From the NCBI GenBank assembly GCA_001637315.1, contig LSZA01000017.1:1-53658 (forward strand): a stretch of DNA of 53,658 bases, given 5' to 3'. The notes under the pieces were generated by a model. The model ran no database searches, was not told the DNA's origin, and was given only the letters and a program-made list of their open reading frames with translations. Source of the DNA: Phormidium willei BDU 130791 (GTDB lineage: Bacteria > Cyanobacteriota > Cyanobacteriia > Cyanobacteriales > Geitlerinemataceae). Position 1 is the first letter of the stretch. Each line of letters starts with the position of its first letter. Position numbers and translations under genes: made by a program. Shown here in pieces: positions 43,896 through 52,805 of the stretch.

Positions 43896-44891
43896 TTAAA
43901 ACTCCATTTCAGCCGCTTGAACTTTCTCAACTTGTTTCTTCTTGAGAACCAGCATGATTTGAGCCAAAGCAACCAAGGCAAAGAAGCCTAACAAGCCCTG
44001 AATCCGAGCTGGGTTTTGTAGGACAATTTCCGTATCTTTCTGACCGAAACCACCCACATTGGGATCAGTGGTCAGCACATCACCAGCGGCGACGGTATCA
44101 CCCACCGAGGCCAACATCTCGGGACCGGGGGGAACCGACTCGACCACTTCAGACCCGTCCTCAGTGGTTAGCGTGACCGTATAGCCACCCTCATCACTGG
44201 GGTCAATGGCCGTAATGGTTCCAGCATTTTGAGCCTTGTAAGCAATGTTATTGCTATTATTACCAGCCGGATAGATTTGACCACGACCCCGGTTACCACC
44301 AGCGTGGACAGAATACTTACCAAAGTGAACCGAGGAATCGCGATTCGGGTCAGGAGACAGAACTGGGAAGACCAATTCTTGATGTTCCTCACCCGGCAGA
44401 GGACCGACGAGAATCACGTTTTCTTGGTCGGGGGTATAGGTTTGGTAGAAAATGCCCTCGATTTCTTCCTTGAGTTCTTCAGGAATGCGGTCTTCGGGAG
44501 CAATTTTAAAGCCCTCGGGGAGCATCAGCACAGCACCGACATTTAAGCCAGCCTTACTGCCATCACCGAGAACTTGTTGTTTCGAGGTATCGTAAGGAAC
44601 CTGAACTACCGCTTTAAACACCGTATCGGGAAGCACCGACTGAGGCACTTCAACATCCATCGGTTTTTCAGCCAAGTGACAGTTGGCGCAAACAATGCGT
44701 CCGGTGGCTTCACGAGGGGTTTCCGGGGCTGTTTGTTGAGCCCAGAAGGGGTAAGCGGCGGCGGCTTGAGGAATGAGGACATCACTGGCCACGAAGACAG
44801 CCACTGCTGCCAGGCTAACCAGGAGTCCTTTTCTCGCCAGGGTCATCAAAGGGGCGAACCGTTTGGTCGCCCAAGCACTAGAGTATTTCAT
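43896..44891 (-). CDS. petA: Apocytochrome f, cytochrome b6f complex
   Basis: Cytochrome f passes electrons from the Rieske centre to plastocyanin or cytochrome c6 in the thylakoid lumen. The 331-residue precursor starts at ATG 44891 ([11 protein letters not shown]). It has a signal peptide ending AAAA before the mature Tyr heme ligand (YPFWAQQ), the haem motif [15 protein letters not shown], and a C-terminal TM anchor (about 295-315) with [13 protein letters not shown]. The frame extends to a TTG at 44903, not needed. It follows petC by 85 bp in the same direction, the standard petCA operon. Confidence 0.97.
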   Translation of the reverse strand: MKYSSAWATKRFAPLMTLARKGLLVSLAAVAVFVASDVLIPQAAAAYPFWAQQTAPETPREATGRIVCANCHLAEKPMDVEVPQSVLPDTVFKAVVQVPYDTSKQQVLGDGSKAGLNVGAVLMLPEGFKIAPEDRIPEELKEEIEGIFYQTYTPDQENVILVGPLPGEEHQELVFPVLSPDPNRDSSVHFGKYSVHAGGNRGRGQIYPAGNNSNNIAYKAQNAGTITAIDPSDEGGYTVTLTTEDGSEVVESVPPGPEMLASVGDTVAAGDVLTTDPNVGGFGQKDTEIVLQNPARIQGLLGFFALVALAQIMLVLKKKQVEKVQAAEMEF

Positions 44892-44976
44892 CAATTGTGA
44901 CAACGTTCTCTTCTCTCAATGGCTAGGGGAATTCTCAAAATCATCTCTCCCGGGTGGGGAGAGGTTGGGGGGAGCG

Positions 44977-45519
44977 TTAAACCCACCAGGGTTTTTCCTG
45001 AGTACGGAAGTCTTCTTCAGTCCACTGGGTGAGAACCACATTATCGTCTTCTGCCACATCCACATGGACTAGGGCTAAAGACAGAGGAGCGGGACCGCGA
45101 ACCACTTTACCCGCCTTGTTGTACTGAGACCCGTGACAGGGGCAGATAAACTTCTCTGCACTGGCATTCCAGGGAACGACACAGCCGAGGTGAGTGCAAA
45201 CGGCGTTGAGGCCGTAATCGGCGATCGCCTGTTCGCCTTCAACGACGATGTAGGTCGGATCTCCTTTGAAGCCTTGAGTGAGGACGCGATCGCCGACATT
45301 GTGTTCAGCGAGAAAGTCTGTCGCCTTCACATCATTGCCGAGGGCATCTTTAGCGACGATACCGCCGCCACTGCCACCACTCGACGGGGGGATAAAGTAT
45401 TTAACGACGGGGTACAGCGCACCGAGAGCCGTTCCGGTAACTGCACCAAACGTCAGAAAGTTCATGAATTGCCGTCGTCCCATGGAGGGGACATCGGTTG
45501 AGCCGGAAGCCTGAGTCAT
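44977..45519 (-). CDS. petC: Rieske iron-sulfur protein, cytochrome b6f complex
   Basis: PetC oxidises plastoquinol and reduces cytochrome f. The 180-residue protein has [12 protein letters not shown], a twin-arginine-type N-terminus followed by the TM anchor (about 20-40). A glycine-rich hinge (SSGGSGGG) and the 2Fe-2S ligand motifs CTHLGC and CPCHGS follow. The twin Arg implies Tat export, matching tatA at 32905. It is first in the operon with petA. Confidence 0.97.
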   Translation of the reverse strand: MTQASGSTDVPSMGRRQFMNFLTFGAVTGTALGALYPVVKYFIPPSSGGSGGGIVAKDALGNDVKATDFLAEHNVGDRVLTQGFKGDPTYIVVEGEQAIADYGLNAVCTHLGCVVPWNASAEKFICPCHGSQYNKAGKVVRGPAPLSLALVHVDVAEDDNVVLTQWTEEDFRTQEKPWWV

Positions 45520-45858
45520 GGAGCTATTTACGTATTATGGTTGTATCTGATTTTGCTTAACAAACGGTATCACCGTTTCATCTGCGCCCATTAGCTGTGA
45601 GAACACCAAGCAGGACGCACACCGTTTGGGATTGTATCGGATCAAGTGTCCCGTCGCGAGCAAAAATAATGAAAATGGCGCAACACTTGTTCATAATACC
45701 ACGCAGGAGGGGCCAAAAAAGGGGGAGCTGCCCTCGATTGAGCTTTCGTGAAAAATCGAGACCTGCCTGGCCAGAATCCATGAAGAAATGTAAAATACAA
45801 GCCATAAGCTGCCCGAGCGATCGCGCCCCGAGCCAGATATCAGCCAGCAACGCCTCCC
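45520..45858. promoter_or_regulatory. Divergent promoter region between petC and the DUF3067 gene
   Basis: This 339-bp gap contains no convincing gene. A 17-bp inverted repeat AAACGGT-atc-ACCGTTT (45562-45578) lies about 45 bp upstream of the petC start and could be an operator or a 5'-UTR hairpin. Confidence 0.45.
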
Positions 45859-46206
45859 ATGCCCAACTCAACCGATCAAAGCCAACCCATCGTGACTGGA
45901 CCTGAGTTACACCAACTCCTACTCAACAAGTGGGGCTGTTCCTACGATCTACAACTGCGCCGCAGCCAAGGCAAAATTTTTTTACAGGTGATGTGGAAAT
46001 ATCTCGAACAAGCCTCATTTCCTCGTTCTGCCGATGACTATGCCCAACATCTTGAACAGATTGCCGAATATCTCAATGCTTGGAACAGTGCCGAGGTGAT
46101 TCGTCAATATATCAGCGAGACTCGCGAACGTCCTCGCCTCGGTAAAGCCGTCAGCATTCCCATCGAGCCAGGCCAACGGAGTTCCGAATGGTTTATAGAC
46201 GATTAA
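45859..46206 (+). CDS. DUF3067 family protein
   Basis: The 115-residue protein has GPELHQLLLNKWGCSYDLQL (about 14-33), FLQVMWKYLEQASFP and the ending RSSEWFIDD, as in the cyanobacterial and plastid DUF3067 family. In many cyanobacteria it lies next to petC, as here, divergently. Function is unknown; the position suggests a link with thylakoid complexes. Confidence 0.85.
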   Translation: MPNSTDQSQPIVTGPELHQLLLNKWGCSYDLQLRRSQGKIFLQVMWKYLEQASFPRSADDYAQHLEQIAEYLNAWNSAEVIRQYISETRERPRLGKAVSIPIEPGQRSSEWFIDD

Positions 46207-46361
46207 ATCCGCTGATACATCTGCCGATACATCTGCTGAACACTCCGCAACACAAGGTCATCTTCTCCTATTAGCAAGGGAAAGTTCAGTTAAGACGCTC
46301 TCAGGAAAGGGCAAGCCACGAGGGATGGCTCCTACATCCGTGTCCTATTCATCCCTGCTAT

Positions 46362-46406
46362 ATGTCAACGAGGTCCATGTCAACGAGGTCCATGTCAACG
46401 AGGTCC
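46362..46406 (+). repeat. 15-bp unit repeated three times containing alternative start codons
   Basis: ATGTCAACGAGGTCC is present in three exact in-frame copies. Each includes an ATG and a GAGG motif. Confidence 0.93.
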
Positions 46407-48179
46407 ATCTTTAGCGTGCATCATCTCCAACGACGTCTCAGCCGTCTACTCCCAACTCTCCTGCTGCTAGTTCTGTCTTTGATCACCGTTGTCACTCTCT
46501 CAACCGCCAATCCCCAGAGGGTTGAGGGCCAAACGCCCCTACCGATTCCCCTCGAACCATTACAACCGACAGAAAACAGTGCGCCAGTGCGCCTCAACGG
46601 ACGCACCGTTCTACAGATCAGTTCACCCCCGTCGAATCCCGACGAACCCCGTACCATTCCTCCCTTGGAAGAACGGGTGCGTGAAGTTGAGCGCAAGTTA
46701 AATCGAATTCTTGAAGACGGCTTCGATCCGAATTCCCTACAAGTGAGAACTCAACAAGATTGGAACACCAATCAATATGTCATCAGCGTCTATGACAACG
46801 AAGAACTCGGGTCCCGGGACAACCCTGAAAGTATTGTCACGGTAACTGAGTTTGACGCTCAAGTCGCCAATCGCCGCCCCGAGGCTCTAGCGGAGGACTG
46901 GGCCGATCAAATTGAGGAAGCCTTGCAACTGGCCTACGAAGAACGTCTCCCCCAAGCCCGACAACAACGCTGGAAAACCGCTCTCGGGTTGGCCGCCATC
47001 ATCCTGATTCTCAGCCCCATTATTGCCCTACTCCAACGACGCACCACCCGCCATTACAAGGATCTCTCACAACAACGACATCCTGAAAATCTACAACCTC
47101 CCGAAGAGCAGCTCGTCCAAGAAACTGAGGCGGCTGGCAGCCGCGTGCAGTTCCTGCGGGCGATGATGCCGCAAATTGTCTTAGAACGACGCATCAGCAT
47201 GGTGATCTTGTTGCGGCGGGTGTTGCTGTTTTTACAGTTGGCTTTGTGGATTGGGGGAACGATCTTGATTTTGTCCCAGTTTCCTGAAACACGAGCCTAT
47301 GCCACCTGGTTGCAAAAGTTTCCCGTTCAGATTTTGGGGATTTGGCTATTGGTGGCGGTGGCCAACAAACTCACGGATGTGTTGTTTGACAATGTCTTGC
47401 AATCCTGGGTTGAACAAGAATCCCTCAATCCCACGGCCTCGAAACGCTTTATCCTGCGTGCGCCTACCTTAGCTGCGGCCTTAAAGGGGATGACGAGCTT
47501 TATTGCTGGCTTGATTGGGGTGATTTGGTTTTTGGCGTTGCAAAACTTCCCCCTCGATTCTTTGATTACCGGGGCGGGGATTTTCGGTGTGGCCTTGACG
47601 ATTGTCTTTCAGAATCTGATTAAAGACCTCATTAACGGGATTCTCATTCTCTGGGAAGACCAGTTTGCGGTGGGGGATGTGATTGATGTGGGCTATGGCC
47701 CCGGCTTTGTGGAATATATGAACCTGCGGGTGACTCGGATGCGGGGAGAAGGGGGCCGACTGAGTACGGTTCCCAATAGTCAAATTCAGGTGGTGCATAA
47801 CCTGAGCAAAGAATGGTCTCGGATTGACTTCCGGATTCGGATTAGTCATGATGCGGACGCTCTCGAAGCGATTCAAGTGATGCGGCAGACGATGGAGGAG
47901 ATGCAAGCGGATCCCGATTGGACTGAGTCGATTATTGAGCCGACTATGTTAGCGGGGGTTGAGAGTCTCGATGAACGCGGAACTCAACTGTTGATGTGGA
48001 CGAAAACCAAACCTCTGCAACAATGGGCTGTAGAACGGGAGTATCGCCGTCGTCTGAAGCGGGCCTTTGAAGACGCTCAAATCAGTATCGCGATTCCCAA
48101 GCAGATGTTCTGGTTCAAAGAACCTTCGTCGGATGTGCGTGATGAGGACAATCAGCACTCTCTCCCTCAGCCGAAATGA
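46362..48179 (+). CDS. MscS-family mechanosensitive ion channel
   Basis: The 605-residue protein has a signal-like hydrophobic segment (about 30-50) and a periplasmic N-domain (about 60-205). Three or four TM helices follow, then the MscS pore helix and beta domain, with GAGIFGVALTIVFQNLIKD, WEDQFAVGDVIDVG, STVPNSQIQVVHNLSKEWSR. Such channels release solutes upon hypo-osmotic shock. The N-terminus is MSTRS three times from a 15-bp repeat, so starts at 46362, 46377 and 46392 are all possible. Each repeat carries GAGG three bases before the next ATG. Confidence 0.88.
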   Translation: MSTRSMSTRSMSTRSIFSVHHLQRRLSRLLPTLLLLVLSLITVVTLSTANPQRVEGQTPLPIPLEPLQPTENSAPVRLNGRTVLQISSPPSNPDEPRTIPPLEERVREVERKLNRILEDGFDPNSLQVRTQQDWNTNQYVISVYDNEELGSRDNPESIVTVTEFDAQVANRRPEALAEDWADQIEEALQLAYEERLPQARQQRWKTALGLAAIILILSPIIALLQRRTTRHYKDLSQQRHPENLQPPEEQLVQETEAAGSRVQFLRAMMPQIVLERRISMVILLRRVLLFLQLALWIGGTILILSQFPETRAYATWLQKFPVQILGIWLLVAVANKLTDVLFDNVLQSWVEQESLNPTASKRFILRAPTLAAALKGMTSFIAGLIGVIWFLALQNFPLDSLITGAGIFGVALTIVFQNLIKDLINGILILWEDQFAVGDVIDVGYGPGFVEYMNLRVTRMRGEGGRLSTVPNSQIQVVHNLSKEWSRIDFRIRISHDADALEAIQVMRQTMEEMQADPDWTESIIEPTMLAGVESLDERGTQLLMWTKTKPLQQWAVEREYRRRLKRAFEDAQISIAIPKQMFWFKEPSSDVRDEDNQHSLPQPK

Positions 48180-48261
48180 CGCGAAGGGTTCGTATCGTCC
48201 GGGTTGGTTTGGTGGCGATCGCCGCCAAACTCCCTATCAACTCATTCACTCAGGAGATATC

Positions 48262-48807
48262 ATGGGACTCAAACTTCATATTGGTGGCCAACAACCCCAT
48301 CCAGACTGGAAAATTTTAGATATTGAGGATCGGCCCGAAGTGGATTTTGTTGGGGATGCGGCTGATTTGAGTCAATTTGAAGACAATTCTGTTGAGGCTA
48401 TCTATGCCAGTCATGTGTTGGAACATGTCCACCATAGTTTGAATAATGAGTTACTGGTGACGCTCAGTGAATGGCATCGGGTGCTAGAACCAGGAGGGAA
48501 GTTATTTATTAGTGTTCCGAATCTAAAAACCCTCTGTTGGCTCTATCTCAATCCTAATTTAATGGCCTTTGAACGGCTCCATTTGATGAGTATTATGTTT
48601 GGGGGTCAAACCAATGAGTTTGATGTGCATCGGGTTGGCTTTGATTTTGAAACGTTAGCCATTTATTTAGAAGAAGTGGGGTTTGAAGAGTATGAGGAGT
48701 TGACGGAGTTTAATCTGTTCAAAGATTGCAGTAGTTTACGAATTATGGATACGTTAATTAGCCTCAATATGGCCGTCACGAAGACGGTCAACGAGGAACA
48801 AGAGTAG
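48262..48807 (+). CDS. SAM-dependent methyltransferase-like protein
   Basis: The 181-residue product from ATG 48262 (AGGAG 6 nt upstream) has the class I methyltransferase middle motif YASHVLEHVHHSLNNEL and the later LEPGGKLFISVPN strand-turn. The N-terminus LHIGGQQPHPDWKILDI resembles the family of predicted methyltransferases associated with surface polysaccharide synthesis. The glycine-rich SAM loop is short or shifted. The longer frame to 48067 overlaps the mscS gene and is rejected. Substrate is unknown. Confidence 0.82.
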   Translation: MGLKLHIGGQQPHPDWKILDIEDRPEVDFVGDAADLSQFEDNSVEAIYASHVLEHVHHSLNNELLVTLSEWHRVLEPGGKLFISVPNLKTLCWLYLNPNLMAFERLHLMSIMFGGQTNEFDVHRVGFDFETLAIYLEEVGFEEYEELTEFNLFKDCSSLRIMDTLISLNMAVTKTVNEEQE

Positions 48808-48822
48808 GGCGATCGCCCACTC

Positions 48823-48867
48823 AATACGGCTGGCCTAAATACGGGGACCCTAAATACGGCTGGCCTA
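48823..48867. repeat. 15-bp unit repeated three times at the nagA stop
   Basis: AATACGGCTGGCCTA at 48823-48837 and 48853-48867 flanks a diverged middle copy (48838-48852). The stop of nagA (48865) lies in the last copy. Confidence 0.8.
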
Positions 48868-50082
48868 GGTCGATGAGTGTCCCAAGTCTGGAAATAGGCG
48901 TTGACATTGCCATTGTCCGTCAACCTGTCGCCACCGCAGTAACTGGTGAGCTGAAGCCCCCAGCAGAGTGCTCGATTGTCCGATCGCCGCTCGGGGGGCA
49001 ATCGTCGCCAGAGAAATGGCCGTTTCGATGTCACACAGGCCCCAGTTGACGAGGTTAAGAGCGCCATCGAGGAGCGATCGCGTGGTTCCGGCTAAGGTTC
49101 CATCGGTCAGTCGTGCGGTTCCCCGTTTGACCTGAATTTCCCGGCAATCCCAGGGATAAACGCCATCAGGAAGTCCCAGAGGTGCGAGAGCATCACTGAC
49201 GAGAAACAGATGCTCAGGAGCGGCGTTGAGCAATAGCTGTAACATCATCGGACAGATATGTTCTCCATCCGCAATCACCCCACAGGAGATCCCCGATCGC
49301 AACAAAGCGGCCCCCAGCAAACCCGGTTCTCGGTGATGTAGGCCCGGCATCGCATTAAAGGCATGAGTCACCATCGTGGCGCCTTGGTCAAAGGCTTGGT
49401 TGGCTTGGGCGGCTGTGGCCAAGGAATGGCCCAGACTGACGCGAATCCCGCGCCGTTGCAACTCGGCGATCGCCTCACCACTGGGATCGAGTTCGGGGGC
49501 CAAAGTCATCAGGCGCACCGTGACCCCACTCGGGCCTAAGACTCGTTCGAGGGTATCTCGGGTTAGGGGCAACAAATACTCCCGGGGATGAGCGCCCCGT
49601 TTTTGCGGATTTAAACAGGGGCCTTCTAAATGAAGTCCTAGCACCTGAGCGGTTGGGGCGTGGGGGAGTTGGCGGGCCATCAAGGTCTCAAAGGTGGCGA
49701 TCGCCGTGCGAAACTTTTCGGGAGAGGTCGTCACGAGAGTGGGCAGATAGGCATCGACGCCCGCTTGCCAAAGATAGCGGCTGATGGTTTCTAATTCAGG
49801 CAGATGCTCCGGGGTTACATCGGGAAATGCCAAGCCTAACGCACCGTTAATCTGGAGATCGCAACCTCCGAGGGAAATCCAGTCTTCACCGCAATCGAGA
49901 TGGGTTATTGGGGCATTGAGGGGGGGCTGTGAGGATGTTGGAGAGGGGGTTGGTATGGCTGAAGTCGGACCAATGGCAATAATGCGTTGTTCGTCTAGGG
50001 CGATCGCCTGGGGGTCCTCCGATGAAGTTCCCTCGGGTCCCTTGTCTCCCGGCACATTGCCCCGAATAATCGTTACAGCCAT
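48865..50082 (-). CDS. nagA: N-acetylglucosamine-6-phosphate deacetylase
   Basis: NagA removes the acetyl group from GlcNAc-6-phosphate in amino-sugar recycling. The product of about 405 residues has amidohydrolase features: [59 protein letters not shown] and the catalytic Asp in [13 protein letters not shown]. The start MAVTIIRGN at 50082 is preferred because it avoids the purE start; an ATG at 50115 (MAESYSDE) is also possible, and the frame continues to 50217. It is divergent from purE. Confidence 0.9.
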   Translation of the reverse strand: MAVTIIRGNVPGDKGPEGTSSEDPQAIALDEQRIIAIGPTSAIPTPSPTSSQPPLNAPITHLDCGEDWISLGGCDLQINGALGLAFPDVTPEHLPELETISRYLWQAGVDAYLPTLVTTSPEKFRTAIATFETLMARQLPHAPTAQVLGLHLEGPCLNPQKRGAHPREYLLPLTRDTLERVLGPSGVTVRLMTLAPELDPSGEAIAELQRRGIRVSLGHSLATAAQANQAFDQGATMVTHAFNAMPGLHHREPGLLGAALLRSGISCGVIADGEHICPMMLQLLLNAAPEHLFLVSDALAPLGLPDGVYPWDCREIQVKRGTARLTDGTLAGTTRSLLDGALNLVNWGLCDIETAISLATIAPRAAIGQSSTLLGASAHQLLRWRQVDGQWQCQRLFPDLGHSST

Positions 50083-50122
50083 TCGTTCTATCTCATCTGA
50101 GTACGACTCAGCCATTCTATCA

Positions 50123-50674
50123 ATGACCAGTTCTAGCCCCGATCGCGCCTCCAATCCACCCCAAATCGGCATCATTATGGGGAGCGATTCCGACCTGCCG
50201 ACCCTGAACGCGGCCATTGAGATTTGCCAACAGTTTCAGGTCTCTCATGAGGTGGCGATCGTCTCGGCCCACCGCACCCCTGAGCGTTTGTTTGAATACG
50301 CCAAAACGGCTCATGAGCGGGGGTTGAAGGTGATTATTGCCGGGGCCGGAGGAGCGGCCCACTTACCGGGGATGGTGGCCTCCTTAACGCCCCTACCGGT
50401 GATTGGTGTTCCGGTCGCCACCCGCCATTTAGGGGGTCTCGACTCTCTGTATTCCATCGTGCAGATGCCTCGGGGGATTCCCGTGGCGACCGTGGCGATC
50501 GGCAATGCCCAAAATGCCGGGTTGCTGGCGGTGCAGATTTTAGCCAGCCAGGATCGAGCCCTACTGCAACAGGTCCAACAGTATCGTCAAGATCTCAAAA
50601 CATCGGTTCTCGACAAACAAGAGCGGCTCGATGACCTCGGTGCTGCCGCTTATCTACAGCAAAAAAATCGTTAG
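50123..50674 (+). CDS. purE: 5-(carboxyamino)imidazole ribonucleotide mutase
   Basis: PurE converts N5-CAIR to CAIR in purine biosynthesis. The 183-residue protein has [48 protein letters not shown] and [16 protein letters not shown], all diagnostic. ATG 50123 starts 40 bp from the preferred nagA start. The in-frame extension back to 49784 is antisense to nagA and is not part of PurE. Confidence 0.96.
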   Translation: MTSSSPDRASNPPQIGIIMGSDSDLPTLNAAIEICQQFQVSHEVAIVSAHRTPERLFEYAKTAHERGLKVIIAGAGGAAHLPGMVASLTPLPVIGVPVATRHLGGLDSLYSIVQMPRGIPVATVAIGNAQNAGLLAVQILASQDRALLQQVQQYRQDLKTSVLDKQERLDDLGAAAYLQQKNR

Positions 50675-50753
50675 GTCTATCTTCACCTAACCTGCCGATT
50701 CTAGCGAGAGTTTCCTTAAGAAACCGGCCAAAATGAGTAAGTTTTCCCAGAGA

Positions 50754-50773
50754 TTCCCGGCGATCGCCGGGAA
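50754..50773. other. Perfect 20-bp palindrome containing a HIP1 core
   Basis: TTCCCGGCGATCGCCGGGAA is fully self-complementary and ends 3 bp before the NtcA box of amt. No T tract follows, so it is not a standard purE terminator. Confidence 0.8.
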
Positions 50774-50776
50774 AAT

Positions 50777-50790
50777 GTATTGTCTTATAC
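50777..50790 (+). promoter_or_regulatory. NtcA-binding site upstream of amt
   Basis: GTATTGTCTTATAC matches the NtcA consensus GTAN8TAC exactly. It lies about 194 bp before the amt start. In class II NtcA promoters a -10 box follows after about 22 bp; here only weak candidates are seen near 50802-50818. amt genes are well-known NtcA targets, and NtcA is encoded at 8553. Confidence 0.85.
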
Positions 50791-50983
50791 AGAATAAACC
50801 CTACGAGAATTGGTGCAATCAGTGTGACTCAACCGCACAACTCCGCTTCTCAATCTCGACGGGAGCGCAAGGGTACACAAGCTTGAGCTTTGGACGCCAT
50901 CAGAGATTGCCGAGTGTTCCCAGCGCGAGTGTGCTGTGTCGGAAACCGATCCGTTTACTTAATCTCAATCCAAAGTCTAAAAC

Positions 50984-52504
50984 ATGACATCTAAGATGAC
51001 CCTCAGATCACGACATGGAGCTTCACCGGGGCGAGTTCGCGGCAGCAACCGTAACTCGACTTTGGTTAAACTCCTGACCCTTGGGCGCCGAGTTCCCATT
51101 TATTGGCTGGCCTGTATTCCGTTAACGGCTTTAATTTTGGGCGTTTGGGACTTAGCGGCAACGGCCGCCGACCCCCAAGGGATTGAAGTTCTCGAAGAGG
51201 TTGACGCTGCCTATGTTCAAGGGGTCCTCAACACCGTTTGGATTCTCGTCGCCTCCGTGTTGGTTATTTTCATGAACGCGGGTTTCGGAATGCTCGAAAC
51301 CGGGATGTGTCGTCAGAAAAATGCCGTCAACATCCTCTCGAAAAACCTAATTGTCTTTGCCCTGGCAACCATTGCCTACTGGGCGATCGGATTTTCTCTG
51401 ATGTACGGTGAAGGAGCCACCGGCGAAGGTTCGACAGCCTTCATTGGCTTCGGCGGTTGGTTCCTCAGCAGTGGAGACCCCGCCACCTACGGACTCGATC
51501 CCTTTCCCAGTGGTCTGCCGATTTCGGTCTCCTTCTTATTCCAGGTGGCGTTTGCTGCAACCGCCGCCACCATCGTCTCAGGGGCTGTCGCCGAGCGGAT
51601 TAAATATGATGCCTTCCTGATTTTCAGCCTCTTGCTGACAGGAATTTTCTACCCCATTTCGGGCCACTGGGTGTGGTCAGGGAATGGAATGCTGACCTCC
51701 TTTGGTCCTGAAGGGGCTTGGTCGTTCGGAGACTTTGCCGGTTCAACGGTGGTTCACTCCGTCGGCGGTTGGGCCGCCTTAGTCGGTGCGGCTATCCTCG
51801 GTCCTCGGATGGGTAAATATGAAGATGGTCAACCCCGCGCCATTCCCGGTCATAACCTCAGCCTGGCAACCCTCGGTTGTCTGATTCTCTGGATTGGCTG
51901 GTTTGGCTTCAACCCAGGTTCTGAGTTAGCGGCGACATCGAACATTGCCTATATTGCAGTGACCACGAACCTGGCGGCGGCAGCCGGTGGGGTGACCGGA
52001 ACCTTTACCTCCTGGTTCCGCGATGGCAAGCCAGACCTCTCGATGACCATTAACGGTATTTTGGCTGGATTGGTTGCCATTACCGCCGGTTGTAATGTCA
52101 TGCCCTACTGGGGTGCGGCTCTCACCGGTGCTATTGGCGGGATTCTGGTCGTGTTTGCGGTCTCTTTCTTTGACCGAGTTGTCAAAATCGACGACCCGGT
52201 TGGTGCGATTTCGGTTCACCTGGTCAACGGAATCTGGGGAACCCTCGCCGTCGGCATCTTCGGCGGTGGCAACTTCATCGCTCAACTGATTGGTGTTCTC
52301 ACCATTGGTGGTTTCACCGTTGTCCTGAGTTTCATCTGTTGGTATGCGGTGGCGGCCGTCGTCGGTGGCATTCGCGTTGGTGAGGAAGAAGAGTTCAACG
52401 GTCTCGACATCGGCGAACATGGCATGGAAGCGTATCATGGTTTCCTCAAGGAAACGGCCATGGGCGGCATGTCTTCGTCGAAGCCGAGCGGTATGCCCCA
52501 ATAG
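50984..52504 (+). CDS. amt: Ammonium transporter (Amt/MEP family)
   Basis: The 506-residue protein conducts ammonium into the cell. After an unusual basic N-terminal leader (about 1-40) and a hydrophobic segment, the Amt core follows. It has [22 protein letters not shown] split over two helices, [31 protein letters not shown] with the first pore His, [11 protein letters not shown], and [19 protein letters not shown] with the second pore His. About 11 TM segments are expected. A perfect NtcA box lies upstream and a strong terminator downstream, so it is probably a nitrogen-regulated single gene. Confidence 0.96.
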   Translation: MTSKMTLRSRHGASPGRVRGSNRNSTLVKLLTLGRRVPIYWLACIPLTALILGVWDLAATAADPQGIEVLEEVDAAYVQGVLNTVWILVASVLVIFMNAGFGMLETGMCRQKNAVNILSKNLIVFALATIAYWAIGFSLMYGEGATGEGSTAFIGFGGWFLSSGDPATYGLDPFPSGLPISVSFLFQVAFAATAATIVSGAVAERIKYDAFLIFSLLLTGIFYPISGHWVWSGNGMLTSFGPEGAWSFGDFAGSTVVHSVGGWAALVGAAILGPRMGKYEDGQPRAIPGHNLSLATLGCLILWIGWFGFNPGSELAATSNIAYIAVTTNLAAAAGGVTGTFTSWFRDGKPDLSMTINGILAGLVAITAGCNVMPYWGAALTGAIGGILVVFAVSFFDRVVKIDDPVGAISVHLVNGIWGTLAVGIFGGGNFIAQLIGVLTIGGFTVVLSFICWYAVAAVVGGIRVGEEEEFNGLDIGEHGMEAYHGFLKETAMGGMSSSKPSGMPQ

Positions 52505-52559
52505 TTTGGCATCGTTGATCCGATTGGATCTTGCTTAATTCGGTTGAATTTCCCTGAAC

Positions 52560-52597
52560 AACCGGTTTCACGTTTCACTGTGAAGCCGGTTCTTTTC
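52560..52597 (+). terminator. Rho-independent terminator of amt
   Basis: AACCGGTTTCAC (52560-52571) pairs with GTGAAGCCGGTT (52580-52591), 12 pairs with one G-U, followed by CTTTTCTGTTTT. Confidence 0.92.
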
Positions 52598-52635
52598 TGT
52601 TTTCCCCCCGCCTACCAAGGCGACCATAACAGTAC

Positions 52636-52770
52636 GCCTCTTGCCTTCTCCCCTCTTGCCTCTTGCCTCTTGCCTCTTCTTCCCCTGTTCCCTGTTCCCT
52701 GTTCCCTGTTCCCTTCTTTTGCCTCTTGCCTATTGCCCCTTGCCTCTTGCCTTCTCCCCCCCATGACGCA
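52636..52770. repeat. Long heptamer array (TTGCCTC and TTCCCTG units)
   Basis: Blocks of TTGCCTC, then four TTCCCTG copies, then TTGCCTC/TTGCCTA again. This is the largest heptamer array in the window and lies between amt and the SGNH gene. A related GGAGAAGGCAA stretch closes the window (53648-53658). Confidence 0.88.
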
Positions 52771-52805
52771 CAATGAAAGTTGCACCTGTCTTGCGATCAT
52801 AGCCT

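Larger units (their letters stand above)
50675..50983 (+). promoter_or_regulatory. Promoter region of amt
   Basis: The 309-bp gap between purE and amt contains the HIP1-bearing palindrome and the NtcA box described below and otherwise no gene. An open frame at 50733-50987 spans these signals and has no protein-like pattern. Confidence 0.7.

Noticed and set aside
45578..45871. 97-codon minus-strand frame between petC and DUF3067
   Set aside because: It runs through the promoter region, overlaps the DUF3067 start and shows no protein-family pattern.
48067..48261. Upstream extension of the methyltransferase frame
   Set aside because: It overlaps the mscS-like gene in another frame; AGGAG before the ATG at 48262 marks the better start.
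49784..50122. In-frame upstream extension of purE
   Set aside because: It is antisense to nagA; PurE proteins start near the MTSSSPDR segment at 50123.
50733..50987. 84-codon frame before amt
   Set aside because: It spans the HIP1 palindrome and the NtcA box, overlaps the amt start and has no recognisable domain.
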